Part shown: positions 8,584-17,298 of the stretch, piece by piece | Numbering within the stretch: position 1 is the first letter of the stretch | Layout: each line of letters starts with the position of its first letter | Assembly (NCBI RefSeq): GCF_035593345.1 | Contig: NZ_CP141606.1 | Location: forward strand, 4,030,001-4,094,000 | Source of the DNA: Lelliottia sp. JS-SCA-14 | GTDB taxonomy: Bacteria > Pseudomonadota > Gammaproteobacteria > Enterobacterales > Enterobacteriaceae | Length of the DNA stretch: 64,000 nucleotides | Direction of reading: 5' to 3' | Notes under the pieces: model-generated | Database searches by the model: none | What the model was told of the DNA's origin: nothing | What the model saw: the letters and a program-made list of their open reading frames with translations, nothing else | Position numbers and translations under genes: made by a program

Positions 8584-8619
8584 AAATAAACAGCGGAGAA
8601 AATCATCTCTTCTCCGCTG
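8584..8619 (-). terminator. Rho-independent terminator after the GH19 chitinase gene
   Basis: A perfect 10-bp stem CAGCGGAGAA/TTCTCCGCTG (8591-8600 with 8610-8619) with a 9-nt loop is followed on the minus strand by TTTATTTT. It lies just past the GH19 stop and before the holin start. Holin transcription therefore needs either read-through or a promoter between 8461 and 8590. Confidence 0.85.
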
Positions 8620-8650
8620 TTATCCCTGTGATGATGTTCATCGCTGATAA

Positions 8651-10420
8651 TTATTTACAGGCTTTGATCTCTTTCCATTGTGACCACTCGCCAGTAAAGT
8701 CTGGATTGCCCGGCTCATTGTCCTGTGTCCAGTAGTTGGCGCGATATTGTTTTCCCTTCCAGTTCACCTCTTCGCCGCCGTAGTAGATTTTTCCTGCATC
8801 CCAGCTATCGGCACAGGTTTTACCGGTATCCGGTGCAGGTAATGGCTGAACCTGCGGAATAACCGTTAAGGTGTAAGTGGCGACATCGCTTTTCTTCCCA
8901 TCAGAGACCGTCAGAGTGAAGGTGTACTGCTTTTTGACGGTAACGACAGGAGCGACAAACGAGAGGCTGTCGCGATCGGTGCCCTCAAGCGTGGTTCCGT
9001 TCGGGAGTAGCCATGTGTAGGAAAGCTTATCGCCATTAGCATCACTTGAACTTGCCGCATTCAGCGTAACGTTCGCCTGACCTTCCACCTCACCAATCGG
9101 ACCGGTCAATACTGCAACGGGTGCAATGTTGGTGTCGCCCGGTGCCGGGGTCGGTGTTGGTGTCGGAGTGACCGGCTCTTCTTTACCAGATTCATCGACG
9201 ATTTTGACGTTGAAGAAGTGCTGTACGCAGCGCTGATAGTCACCCTCTTTGAAGGCAGAGAATGGTGTCTGATAACCCACTAACTGACAGGAATAGGTCT
9301 GCCCGGTCGGTGTCGTGGAATCCCAGCCCCAGTCCTGTTCCCAGTATTGCGGCAACGCACCAGAACCGCCCTCGTCAAACTGCTTCATATTCTTACAGCC
9401 CAGCACTTCATCTGCTGCAACGGGCACTTTCAAATAGTCCGCTTCACTTTTGTAGTAAGAGATACGGTTTTCACCCTGAGCGATTTCAGTCGGACCACCG
9501 CACTCCACACCACCGTTGATGATCTGAATGGTGACGCCAAACCCTGGAACCAGGCCATTCTCTTTGTCGTGCGCGTTAGGTTTCCAGGTGCCGTCAATCA
9601 CGTGCAGCATACTTGGCTTCGGTGCCTGAGGCGTGACATAGAAGAACACCGCGCTGGCGAGGTTCAGCCAGGTATCGGCCACCAGTTCAGGTTTGTCGAG
9701 CAGGGTTCTTACCGTGCCAAACATAGCATCCGAGAACGGGCCATAGTTGTAGTTGTAGGAGAGCTGCTTGGCACCTCGTCCAAAGTAGCTGACGAAATCC
9801 CCGTCTTTATCCTTGCCGCACGGCCAGGTTTGCCCCTGCCACACATCAGGATTACATTCGCCGTTATAACCCCCTTTTTGCCCCTCTTCCCAACCCATTT
9901 CGCGCAACCAGGCCAGACCCTGGCGCCACTCGGCTTCAGGACGCCAGCTTTCATGCCCACCGGTTTCCTGCGCAAAGTGCGCAAACATGGTCGCCAGCCC
10001 CTTACGGCAGATCGCATCAGAATCTCTGCCGTCACTGTATGTGCCGCACACGGCCGGGAATTTTCCGATGGCTTTCAGGAAGTTTTCGTAGCTGTACTCT
10101 GGGGCGCGCAGCGGGAAAATATAATCCCACTGATCGCGGCTAAGGATTTTTTCGACACGCTTTACGTTGGCCGGGTTTTCTGTACGCCCCGGGGCAATTT
10201 TTTCAACCGAGTCGTTGTCCAGCGTTCGAATCGAAGCTTTCACCTCCTGCATTAACGGGTTTTGCGTTAATGAAGCTTCTTTTTTATTTAAATCGCTTTG
10301 TTTAATAACATAGGGTTCAGAGGCAGAAGGTGCCTCCTCAGCCAGAGTTATAACCGGGAAAGCTAATAAACAGGGCAGCGCAAAAGAATAGCGTTTTAGC
10401 CGCGAGTGAATTCTACTCAT
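8651..10420 (-). CDS. GH19 chitinase with PKD and CBM5/12 domains
   Basis: 589 residues from the ATG at 10420, which has AAGG 8 bases upstream; a GTG three codons earlier is less likely. Residues 1-27 are a Sec signal ending PVITLA. The catalytic GH19 domain spans about 85-400 and contains FAHFAQETGGHE (acid Glu at residue 152), YFGRGAKQLSYNYNYG and a late INGGVECGG segment. A TP-rich linker leads to a PKD/Ig-like domain (about 431-523) and a chitin-binding CBM5/12 domain (about 536-589, with YRANYWTQDNEPG). The enzyme cuts chitin by inversion. A T-N11-A type site lies 39-51 bases upstream of the start. The PKD-CBM tail closely resembles that of the GH18 chitinase. Confidence 0.93.
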   Translation of the reverse strand: MSRIHSRLKRYSFALPCLLAFPVITLAEEAPSASEPYVIKQSDLNKKEASLTQNPLMQEVKASIRTLDNDSVEKIAPGRTENPANVKRVEKILSRDQWDYIFPLRAPEYSYENFLKAIGKFPAVCGTYSDGRDSDAICRKGLATMFAHFAQETGGHESWRPEAEWRQGLAWLREMGWEEGQKGGYNGECNPDVWQGQTWPCGKDKDGDFVSYFGRGAKQLSYNYNYGPFSDAMFGTVRTLLDKPELVADTWLNLASAVFFYVTPQAPKPSMLHVIDGTWKPNAHDKENGLVPGFGVTIQIINGGVECGGPTEIAQGENRISYYKSEADYLKVPVAADEVLGCKNMKQFDEGGSGALPQYWEQDWGWDSTTPTGQTYSCQLVGYQTPFSAFKEGDYQRCVQHFFNVKIVDESGKEEPVTPTPTPTPAPGDTNIAPVAVLTGPIGEVEGQANVTLNAASSSDANGDKLSYTWLLPNGTTLEGTDRDSLSFVAPVVTVKKQYTFTLTVSDGKKSDVATYTLTVIPQVQPLPAPDTGKTCADSWDAGKIYYGGEEVNWKGKQYRANYWTQDNEPGNPDFTGEWSQWKEIKACK

Positions 10421-10458
10421 AATAAGCACCTTAATATAATGTCCTACAGAAAGACAGA

Positions 10459-10471
10459 TTCTTTAAAAGAA
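10459..10471. promoter_or_regulatory. Candidate LysR-type operator upstream of the GH19 chitinase
   Basis: TTCTTT-A-AAAGAA is a 6-1-6 palindrome with T-N11-A geometry, 39 bases upstream of the GH19 start. Its reverse complement is identical over 13 bases to the site at 11653-11665 upstream of the lysR gene. Confidence 0.55.
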
Positions 10472-10626
10472 CCTGAGTCAAAACACAGGAATCACTCCTG
10501 AATCGATAGATTAGCAGTTGCCTGTATCGGCTATATTTAAAATAAAATCATTTATTCGTGAAAAGAGATAAAAATAACAAATGAACTATTTTCATTATGT
10601 TCATAAAGAAAACATATTTAAAAAGA

Positions 10627-11607
10627 TTAATAGTCACTGAGTGAAAAATCGAAATGACAAAAATTCTCGGCACACTCTGGTTTTCGCATTGAAGCCACAA
10701 TCTGTTTCATTCCACAGAGTTTATCTTTCTTCTTTTTGTAATTGGCATAAATAGAAACATCATTGCAGCACACTTCTTCAGGCAACTCCATCATCACAAT
10801 TTTACTGTGATGCCAGGTAATATAATGCTCGACTATTTTGCGCGGTAAAATGGCTAGCATATCCCGATGTTCTACCGCGGAAATCACTCCATTAATGGAT
10901 GACGAATGATAACCTACTTTTATCATATCGGTATTGCGCCCCCGCACAGTGGTGTGACCTTGACTCGTATAGTTGGCAATGGGTTCAGCGTTATAAGTGC
11001 ACACGGCATGGGAAATCACATGATAATGGGCAAGAGTGACTTTACCAAGGCTCGCCAGCAAACTTGACTGGCTGATCACCACGACAAAATCATCGAGCGT
11101 ATCGATTAATGTCGAGATCACTTTATCATTTCGCAGGGGGAAATCGCTGATGATCAAATCGCTGAAAGATTGCAGCAGGCAGTCTACGTACTGGTCATGG
11201 CTATTTTTAATATGGTGGCAAAAGCTAAACTGCGTTTCGCTAAAGCGATCCTGCTGATACAGATTCTGAAAGTAATAGTTTTCGATTAAATCCGGGCAAA
11301 TAATATTCAATGAGGACTGACTTTTAGGATCGTCTGTTAATGTATGCAGGCCATCATTAATCAGATCAAGTGCGTGCAGAAAGAAGTGATTAATCTGTAA
11401 CGCGCTATGGGTAGGTTTTAGACCCTGAGACGTTCGGACAAATAGCTCAACACCCAACTGGCGCTGCAACTTACTGATCGAAAGACTCACCGCTGAAATA
11501 GAAAGATTAAGATTCATTGCCGCACGTGAAAGATTACCTGAGGTGATAACCTCATTCATCGTCTTGATCAAATTATAGTCAAAATCATTCTGTTTATTGA
11601 AATTCAT
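10627..11607 (-). CDS. LysR-family transcriptional regulator of the chitinase locus
   Basis: 326 residues. The N-terminal winged helix-turn-helix (about 10-68) contains the LysR pattern NLSRAAMNLNLSISAVSLSISKLQRQLGVELFVR. The rest is a LysR effector-binding domain. The gene sits between the GH19 chitinase and the endolysin on the same strand and is relatively AT-rich. LysR regulators govern chitinase loci in Serratia (ChiR), and I recall a comparable arrangement in Salmonella, so control of the chitinase and lysis genes is a reasonable inference. A 13-bp near-palindrome 46-58 bases upstream of its start suggests autoregulation. The effector is unknown. Confidence 0.85.
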   Translation of the reverse strand: MNFNKQNDFDYNLIKTMNEVITSGNLSRAAMNLNLSISAVSLSISKLQRQLGVELFVRTSQGLKPTHSALQINHFFLHALDLINDGLHTLTDDPKSQSSLNIICPDLIENYYFQNLYQQDRFSETQFSFCHHIKNSHDQYVDCLLQSFSDLIISDFPLRNDKVISTLIDTLDDFVVVISQSSLLASLGKVTLAHYHVISHAVCTYNAEPIANYTSQGHTTVRGRNTDMIKVGYHSSSINGVISAVEHRDMLAILPRKIVEHYITWHHSKIVMMELPEEVCCNDVSIYANYKKKKDKLCGMKQIVASMRKPECAENFCHFDFSLSDY

Positions 11608-11652
11608 CCTTTTTCTCCATTAAAAAATGATAGCTATTTTGTTGCACACTTT

Positions 11653-11665
11653 TTCTTTTAAAGAA
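11653..11665. promoter_or_regulatory. Candidate LysR-type operator upstream of the lysR gene
   Basis: TTCTTT-T-AAAGAA, extendable by one base pair on each side, is a 6-1-6 palindrome with T-N11-A geometry. It is the exact reverse complement of the site upstream of GH19 and lies in the 121-bp gap between the endolysin stop and the lysR start. Confidence 0.55.
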
Positions 11666-11728
11666 AGTAAAAAAAGCTCAACCATTCTCTTTGAAATATT
11701 CACTAACGGTTATTAAAAATAATAGTTA

Positions 11729-12265
11729 TTAGACGCGCGCGCGAACCCATCCATATATAAAAGATTCATTAGCTTGATTGCTTTCAGCAAGCTCAAGATA
11801 ACGTTGCCCCTGGCTACAATTGAGTGATATCAGCATCACCTTTTCGCCTTCGGTACCACGAATCTTTAAAAATGCAGCCAGGGCGCTTAAGGTTGCCGGT
11901 CCTATTTTCCCATCCAACGTAATATCGTTATAATCCGTCCCTTTGCGGTTATAAGCGTTTAACCAACGCTGCAACCACTTAATCCCCGTCGATGGCCCCA
12001 TATTGGTTCCTGTGTCACAAAGCTCCATCGCCAACGCAAGTGAAAGCTGATTCACTTTGTCAAAACCGGGTTGAAACCAATAGTTTTTTTCCAGAATGGT
12101 ATAGGCCTGATCGCGAGTGAAATCCTTCATATCTCCCGCATATCCATAGTTCCGGGCTGTTTTTTCCGTAATACCCCAATGCGTCGCACCGCCAGCATCG
12201 TCAGGATGATTAACGTACCCACCTTCATTTTTCAGAATTTCTTCAATAACACTATTTGTTGACAT
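11729..12265 (-). CDS. GH108 endolysin (N-acetylmuramidase) with PG-binding domain
   Basis: 178 residues. The N-terminal GH108 domain (about 5-90) carries the ILKNEGGYVNHPDDAGGATHWGIT signature, with Glu14 of the E-G-G-Y motif as catalytic acid. The C-terminal part (about 95-172, DITLDGKIGPATLSALAAFL) is the type 3 peptidoglycan-binding domain usual in this family. No signal peptide is seen, as in canonical endolysins that need a holin to cross the membrane. GH108 enzymes include TtsA, needed for typhoid toxin export in Salmonella Typhi. The gene follows the winged-helix regulator by 18 bp and is probably cotranscribed with it. Confidence 0.92.
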   Translation of the reverse strand: MSTNSVIEEILKNEGGYVNHPDDAGGATHWGITEKTARNYGYAGDMKDFTRDQAYTILEKNYWFQPGFDKVNQLSLALAMELCDTGTNMGPSTGIKWLQRWLNAYNRKGTDYNDITLDGKIGPATLSALAAFLKIRGTEGEKVMLISLNCSQGQRYLELAESNQANESFIYGWVRARV

Positions 12266-12283
12266 GACAGAGTCCTCATTGAT

Positions 12284-12727
12284 TTATCTTTTTAGATAAA
12301 AGTAAACAGACGTAATAATAAGAATGAGTGAAATTGAAATACTGACCAGAAGAGGAACCCAGGATAACTGGGTGCGTTTGTGTTTGGATTTAATGGGTTC
12401 AATCGTGACCATCGCGTTCACTTTAATACCCGCCTTGGGGATGGTAACAAAAAAATCATTCACCCCTAATGATTTAAAATCACGTCTGATTAGATATAAA
12501 ACCTGCGTCAGACTCGCCTCACTACTGTATTTACTTCTCTCCCCCCACAAGGCGGTAGAGAGTGCGGATTTCTCAATCACTTCATCAGCTGCATGCAGGA
12601 CAATATAGCTTAAGCAACGCGCCTTCATTGATGTCATTTTTATTGCAGTATTGGTATCCAGATCTTTTAACTCTTTTGTATCCTCATTAAAAACACAATG
12701 CCCAGCGATAAGATAAGCACCCATCAT
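12284..12727 (-). CDS. Membrane-anchored winged-helix regulator (CadC/ToxR type) without periplasmic domain
   Basis: 147 residues. Residues about 5-110 resemble the OmpR/ToxR-type winged helix (ALSTALWGERSKYSSEASLTQVLYLIRRDFKSLG and a TIPKAGIKV wing). A basic stretch (KSKHKR) precedes a single transmembrane segment (about 121-144, WVPLLVSISISLILIITSVYFY). The protein ends three residues later (LKR), so unlike CadC or ToxR it has no periplasmic sensor. Two adjacent ATG codons could start it, with GGAG 8 bases before the first. It heads an apparent operon with the endolysin and is divergent from the GH18 chitinase gene. It probably controls the locus; how it senses a signal is not evident. Confidence 0.72.
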   Translation of the reverse strand: MMGAYLIAGHCVFNEDTKELKDLDTNTAIKMTSMKARCLSYIVLHAADEVIEKSALSTALWGERSKYSSEASLTQVLYLIRRDFKSLGVNDFFVTIPKAGIKVNAMVTIEPIKSKHKRTQLSWVPLLVSISISLILIITSVYFYLKR

Positions 12728-13193
12728 TTATTTCTCTCCGGTTGAATTGATTGCACTGTATGACCACTGCCATCGACTGGAATAAGCGTACATCAATTTC
12801 TTTTATTCACCATGCGAATGGGGACATTTAATAGCTAATGTGAGTCTTCTCAGAAGAATACGAGCAATTCAAGCTATATTCAAAATCATATTTAATAAAT
12901 CTAAAATGACCTACGCATTTGATTTTCTTTCTTTTAAAAATGATGTTTATTGAAATATTGTAAGAGTATTAAAAAATTAAGATGTTCGTTGCGTTCATAT
13001 CACCACGGTTTAAATAATCACATCCCACATGTTAGAAAAATAAACCCCATCATAAAACCCAATAAATTAGAGATAAAATAAATAAACCAGTTTTCTTGAT
13101 ATTTAATGATTTGCCGATCTTGTTTGTGGGTCTAATGATTACAACGGTAATGCGACGAAGTGTCATTCTATTAATCACATACAGGAAATTAAC
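12728..13193. promoter_or_regulatory. AT-rich divergent control region, lysis operon / GH18 chitinase
   Basis: This 466-bp region contains no coding sequence that I can support. It is very AT-rich and separates the regulator-endolysin operon from the GH18 gene. A 6-1-6 palindrome TCTTCT-C-AGAAGA with T-N11-A geometry lies at 12845-12857. A degenerate copy of the LysR-type motif (TTCTTTTAAAAAT, 11 of 13 matches) lies at 12929-12941. Its length suggests a complex promoter with several regulators, and its AT content makes H-NS silencing plausible. Confidence 0.5.
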
Positions 13194-15254
13194 ATGACCA
13201 CGAGCAAATTAGTCAAAACAGATTCACTGACAGAAGCCTCCTATAAGGCAGACGGTTTTGATGCCTCAAAAGAGACTAAAAAATACAGCTATACCTCGGC
13301 GCGAGTCGCCAAACCCGTTTACAACAAGTACAACACGGCGAATAAACCGAAAGTCTTTGGCTACTACACTGACTGGTCGCAATACGACAGCCGTCAGAGC
13401 GATGGTGACGACACGCCTGAAAACCGTGGTCGCGGCTACGATTTGGCAAACGTGAGCCCAACGGCGTACGACAAAATCATTCTGGGCTTTCTCGGTATCG
13501 TTGGCGACCAGGGTGAGAAAGCCGAAACCATCAACCGCGCAGCAGCAACGCTTGGAAAAACAAAAGATCAGGCAACCTTCCTTGATCCGTGGGGCGATTT
13601 CCAGACCAGCCGCAATGTCGGCCTGAAAGATACCGGCTGGGTTGAAATGGACCCGAGCACCGCCACGCAGGGAACCGTCAAAGGGATTGTCGGCGGTCTG
13701 CGCGATCTGCAAGCCAAAGCCAAAGCAGTGGGGCATACGCTGACGCTGTCGATGAGTATCGGCGGCTGGACCATGAGTAATGGTTTCCACATCATGTCAA
13801 AAACGGCAGCCAGCCGTACCACTTTTGCGAAAAGCGTCGCCAGTCTGTTTACCCGTTTCCCGATGTTTTCTGAAGTTGATATTGACTGGGAATACCCGGG
13901 CAATGCGGGCAACAATAACCCTTACGATGATTCCGATGGGCCAAACTATGCTCTGCTGCTGGCTGAATTGAGCAAGCAACTGAAAGCCATTAACCGTAGC
14001 GACGTCAAAATCAGTATTGCCAGCTCAGCCGTTGTCGCCATTCTGGAAAAATCGGATGTTAAAACGCTGCTGAATAACGGCCTGTATAGCATCAACGTCA
14101 TGACCTATGACTTCTTCGGTACACCGTGGGCCACCCAGCTTGATCATCACACCAATTTGCACGCGCTAGTTGAAGGGGGCTGGGGCGTGGATACCATCGT
14201 GAACTATCTGATTGGTAAAGGCTTCCCTGCCGATCGTATCAATGTGGGGTATGCGGCATACTCGCGCAATGCGCAAAATGCGAAGCTGGACAGTTTCTCA
14301 CCGCTGCGCGGGAGCTATCAGCCAGACAGCAACGCCACGACCACCGGGACTTTCGAAAGCGGCAGCACTGAATGGTACGACCTGATCAATACGTATCTGG
14401 ATCTGGAAAACCAGAAGGGCCGCAATGGCTTTAGCATCTACACAGACCAGGTGGCCGATGCCGATTATCTGTACAACAAAGAGTCCAATCTCTTCATGTC
14501 CATCGAAACGCCACGTAGCGTACGAGCAAAAGGCCAGTATGTTCTTGAAAAAGGGCTGGGGGCACTATTTACCTGGACCATCGATCAGGACAATGGCGTG
14601 CTGGTCAACGCGGCGCGTGAAGGGTTAGGTTGCCCGATTGTTGAGCAGGTTATCGACATGAAACCTTTCTATTTTGACGGCGTTAATGTGTCGGGCGAAG
14701 TTCCCGAAGACGAACTGCCGGACAGCAACCCTGATACCAATACCGCACCAGTGGCCGATATTCAGCTTCAGGTGATCGGCGGCTCACGGGTACGCTTAAG
14801 CGGAGCAAACTCCAGCGATGCAGACAATGATGCGTTGACCTACAAATGGACAGTGCCGAACGGTATTTCCGTCAGCAATACCACGACATCGACCATCAGT
14901 TTCACCGCACCCGTTGTCGTCAGCCGGGCTGATTTCCAGTTTGGTCTGCTGGTGACCGATACCCATGGTGCAGTGTCAGCCAATAAACAGTTCACCCTGA
15001 GCGTCTTTGGTGAAGATGCGGTTGAACCGACCCCGATTCCGGACCCAATCCCAGAACCGACCCCGGAGCCAACGCCCGATCCAACCCCTGCGCCATCCGG
15101 TGATTACACCCAGTGGGAATCGAGCAAAATTTACAATACTGGCGACAAAGTGTCGTGGAAAGGTAAAAACTATACGGCTAACTACTGGACGCAAAATAAT
15201 GAACCAGGCGATCCGCAGTTCACCGGCGAATGGGCTCAATGGAAGCTGCTTTAA
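13194..15254 (+). CDS. GH18 chitinase with PKD and CBM5/12 domains, no Sec signal peptide
   Basis: 686 residues. The N-terminus ([20 protein letters not shown]) is polar and has no Sec, Tat or lipoprotein signal. The GH18 barrel spans about 50-500, with SIGGW (189-192), the catalytic strand SEVDIDWE (Asp229, Asp231, acid Glu233; the first position of the usual DxxDxDxE is Ser226) and MTYDFFG (303-309). A PKD-like domain (about 520-604), a proline-rich linker and a CBM5/12 domain (636-686, [13 protein letters not shown]) follow. The enzyme should hydrolyse chitin with retention. AGGA precedes the ATG. Lacking a signal peptide, it is the natural cargo for the holin/endolysin pair. Confidence 0.94.
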   Translation: MTTSKLVKTDSLTEASYKADGFDASKETKKYSYTSARVAKPVYNKYNTANKPKVFGYYTDWSQYDSRQSDGDDTPENRGRGYDLANVSPTAYDKIILGFLGIVGDQGEKAETINRAAATLGKTKDQATFLDPWGDFQTSRNVGLKDTGWVEMDPSTATQGTVKGIVGGLRDLQAKAKAVGHTLTLSMSIGGWTMSNGFHIMSKTAASRTTFAKSVASLFTRFPMFSEVDIDWEYPGNAGNNNPYDDSDGPNYALLLAELSKQLKAINRSDVKISIASSAVVAILEKSDVKTLLNNGLYSINVMTYDFFGTPWATQLDHHTNLHALVEGGWGVDTIVNYLIGKGFPADRINVGYAAYSRNAQNAKLDSFSPLRGSYQPDSNATTTGTFESGSTEWYDLINTYLDLENQKGRNGFSIYTDQVADADYLYNKESNLFMSIETPRSVRAKGQYVLEKGLGALFTWTIDQDNGVLVNAAREGLGCPIVEQVIDMKPFYFDGVNVSGEVPEDELPDSNPDTNTAPVADIQLQVIGGSRVRLSGANSSDADNDALTYKWTVPNGISVSNTTTSTISFTAPVVVSRADFQFGLLVTDTHGAVSANKQFTLSVFGEDAVEPTPIPDPIPEPTPEPTPDPTPAPSGDYTQWESSKIYNTGDKVSWKGKNYTANYWTQNNEPGDPQFTGEWAQWKLL

Positions 15255-15283
15255 CGGGTAACATTTTTTTGGTGGTGCTATTT

Positions 15284-15312
15284 GCTCCGGCTTTGTACGC
15301 CGGAGCATTTTT
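15284..15312 (+). terminator. Rho-independent terminator after the GH18 chitinase gene
   Basis: A perfect 8-bp stem GCTCCGGC/GCCGGAGC (15284-15291 with 15299-15306) with a 7-nt loop is followed by ATTTTT on the plus strand, 30 bases after the stop codon. Confidence 0.88.
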
Positions 15313-15330
15313 GCTCTTGACCGGATACGG

Positions 15331-17196
15331 TTATTTATCTTTCACCACAATCAGCGGCTCGATGTCGCTCTCTTTCTTGATCACCAGCGAATCATCCCCG
15401 CGCAGACAGGTGCCGCCGTAGTTGCCGCCGACGGTAAAGGTGCAGACCTGAATGTATTTCCCGTCCACTTTCGGCAGACACCACAGCTGCTGATAGATGT
15501 TTTTGCGATCGACAAATTTGCCGCTGGATTTGTCCAGCAGCTCTTCTTCGGCGCTGATCAGATCGATATTGCTGCCGCAGCGACCGGCAATAGGTTTGAC
15601 CGCGTAGCCGGTTTGGGTCAGCAGTTCGTTGACTTCAAAGTCGGTATCCAGCAGATAGCGATGGTTTGGGAACAGCTGCCACAGCACCGGCAGAATCGCT
15701 TTATTGCCGGGGATCACCGTCCACAGCGGTTCAAAGACCAGCACTTCCGGGCGCAGCAGGACGTCAATTAAACGCACTTCGTTCTGCGGATGCCCGGTGC
15801 GGATCGGCACCGCGGCGTATTCGGTTTCGCTGACTTCACGCACCTGCTCGATGGCCGTTTCCCACGCCCAGGTTTTCCACACGCAGTTCACCGGGCGACC
15901 TTCGTCATCCACCAGCTGTCCTGCTTTATCCCAGCTTAGCGCCTCAAGCCCGTGCAGGATTTTGGTCTCAAAACCGGCCTGCATCAGGGAGCGCTGGATA
16001 AAGAGCGCGTGGTAATCCTCTTCGATATCATTGTCTTGCATAATGTGTACGAACGGGCGCGCGTTGCTGTGCTTCCACGCGCCGGTCAGCTCTTCGAGCA
16101 GGCCTTCCGCCGGGTTGTGCCCGGTGCCGCGATAGCCGTTTTTCACCCACTCTTCGAGGATCAGGCCCCCTTCCGTATGGCAGGAGGCGGAATCGGCGTT
16201 GTATTCGTACACTTTCAGCCCGCGCTCATCCATACAAAAATCCATACGACCGGTGATCATATGGTGACGACGCCACTGCCAGGAGAGGCGCAGGCGCGGC
16301 CAGAGAATTTTCGGGATATCGAAAAGCGCGAGCAAGTTGTCGTCTTTCAGCACCTTATCCGTGGCGTGAAGATACATCAGATGCAGTTCGTTGGTGGCCT
16401 TGATCAGCTCCTGCTCGGCGCTTTCGCTGATGGTGAAATACTGGCAGGGATCTTTGTTGATCACATGGCCGTTGGCGCGAACATAGGCCTGCTGGAGGGC
16501 ATCGTTTTCGTTAAGCCATTTGCCGTCGAACTGGCGTTTGTTGGCCAGACGCGCGCCGCTGATTTTCAGCTGTTCGCCACCAATTTCCGGCTGCGGCAGG
16601 CTGTGTTCGGTGTCGTCAGTCTGGATCATCCAGCCCAGAATGGTGGTATCCGTAAAGGTGTCGTGCAGGGTGTAGCAGCCGTTTTCCACCGACAGGCGCA
16701 GCTCGCGCGTCCACTGCTGGCCGACCGGCAGCGGCGAGTGGAGCACGTTCTGCTCGGCGATGCGGACCTTATCGCCCATCAGCTGCGTGATAACCGCCAC
16801 GTGGCCGGTCTCATGAAACTCACCGCCCTTTTGCCAGATCAGCAGCGACCCGGCTTTTGGCGCGCGTTGCGAACCGTTGGCAAAGGCCTGCAGCGGCAGA
16901 ATGGTGTCGTTGACCACGGCGCGCAGGAAGCGCAGGGAGAAGATTTCCCACGCCATGCCGACGTCGGTAAAGACCATGCCGTAGTTGAGGAACAGGAAGC
17001 GGCGCGCGAACTCGACGCACTGCCATTTGTGGCCCATGTATTCGTTGCCGATATAGCTACGAAACTCCGCGTCTTCGGGGTACTGGCGCGGATCAAGGCT
17101 GCTGTAATTCGAGGAGTAAATTGCCACGCCACCCGGCGCATAACCTAACAACGTCCCAAACGGAGCGTCACTGCTTAACTTTCCATTATTTCGCAT
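15331..17196 (-). CDS. gss: Bifunctional glutathionylspermidine amidase/synthetase
   Basis: 621 residues, close to the E. coli enzyme (619). The N-terminal CHAP-type amidase domain (about 1-200) contains GHKWQCVEFARRF with the nucleophile at Cys60 and FHETGHVAVIT with the partner histidine. The C-terminal ATP-grasp synthetase domain (about 210-620) contains PIAGRCGSNIDL and VGGNYGGTCLRGDDSLVI. It joins glutathione and spermidine using ATP and can hydrolyse the product. It is convergent with the GH18 chitinase. A BIME lies upstream, between it and the ABC transporter operon. Sequence identity to E. coli Gss is evident throughout. Confidence 0.97.
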   Translation of the reverse strand: MRNNGKLSSDAPFGTLLGYAPGGVAIYSSNYSSLDPRQYPEDAEFRSYIGNEYMGHKWQCVEFARRFLFLNYGMVFTDVGMAWEIFSLRFLRAVVNDTILPLQAFANGSQRAPKAGSLLIWQKGGEFHETGHVAVITQLMGDKVRIAEQNVLHSPLPVGQQWTRELRLSVENGCYTLHDTFTDTTILGWMIQTDDTEHSLPQPEIGGEQLKISGARLANKRQFDGKWLNENDALQQAYVRANGHVINKDPCQYFTISESAEQELIKATNELHLMYLHATDKVLKDDNLLALFDIPKILWPRLRLSWQWRRHHMITGRMDFCMDERGLKVYEYNADSASCHTEGGLILEEWVKNGYRGTGHNPAEGLLEELTGAWKHSNARPFVHIMQDNDIEEDYHALFIQRSLMQAGFETKILHGLEALSWDKAGQLVDDEGRPVNCVWKTWAWETAIEQVREVSETEYAAVPIRTGHPQNEVRLIDVLLRPEVLVFEPLWTVIPGNKAILPVLWQLFPNHRYLLDTDFEVNELLTQTGYAVKPIAGRCGSNIDLISAEEELLDKSSGKFVDRKNIYQQLWCLPKVDGKYIQVCTFTVGGNYGGTCLRGDDSLVIKKESDIEPLIVVKDK

Positions 17197-17298
17197 GAAT
17201 CCAACCTAAAAAGGCAGGCGGCAAGAGGATGACGGTTGTCGTCTGCGCGTTGACAGAAGGGGAATTATCATACACCTGGGAAAGCGCCGTGGTACAGA

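Noticed and set aside
8116-12265. A remnant prophage around the holin and endolysin
   Set aside because: No integrase, terminase, capsid or tail gene and no attachment repeats are seen; the lysis genes are interleaved with chitinase and regulator genes.
15952-17148. A 398-codon plus-strand frame opposite gss
   Set aside because: It is the mirror frame of a clearly conserved gene in GC-rich DNA; composition is histidine- and valine-rich without any domain.
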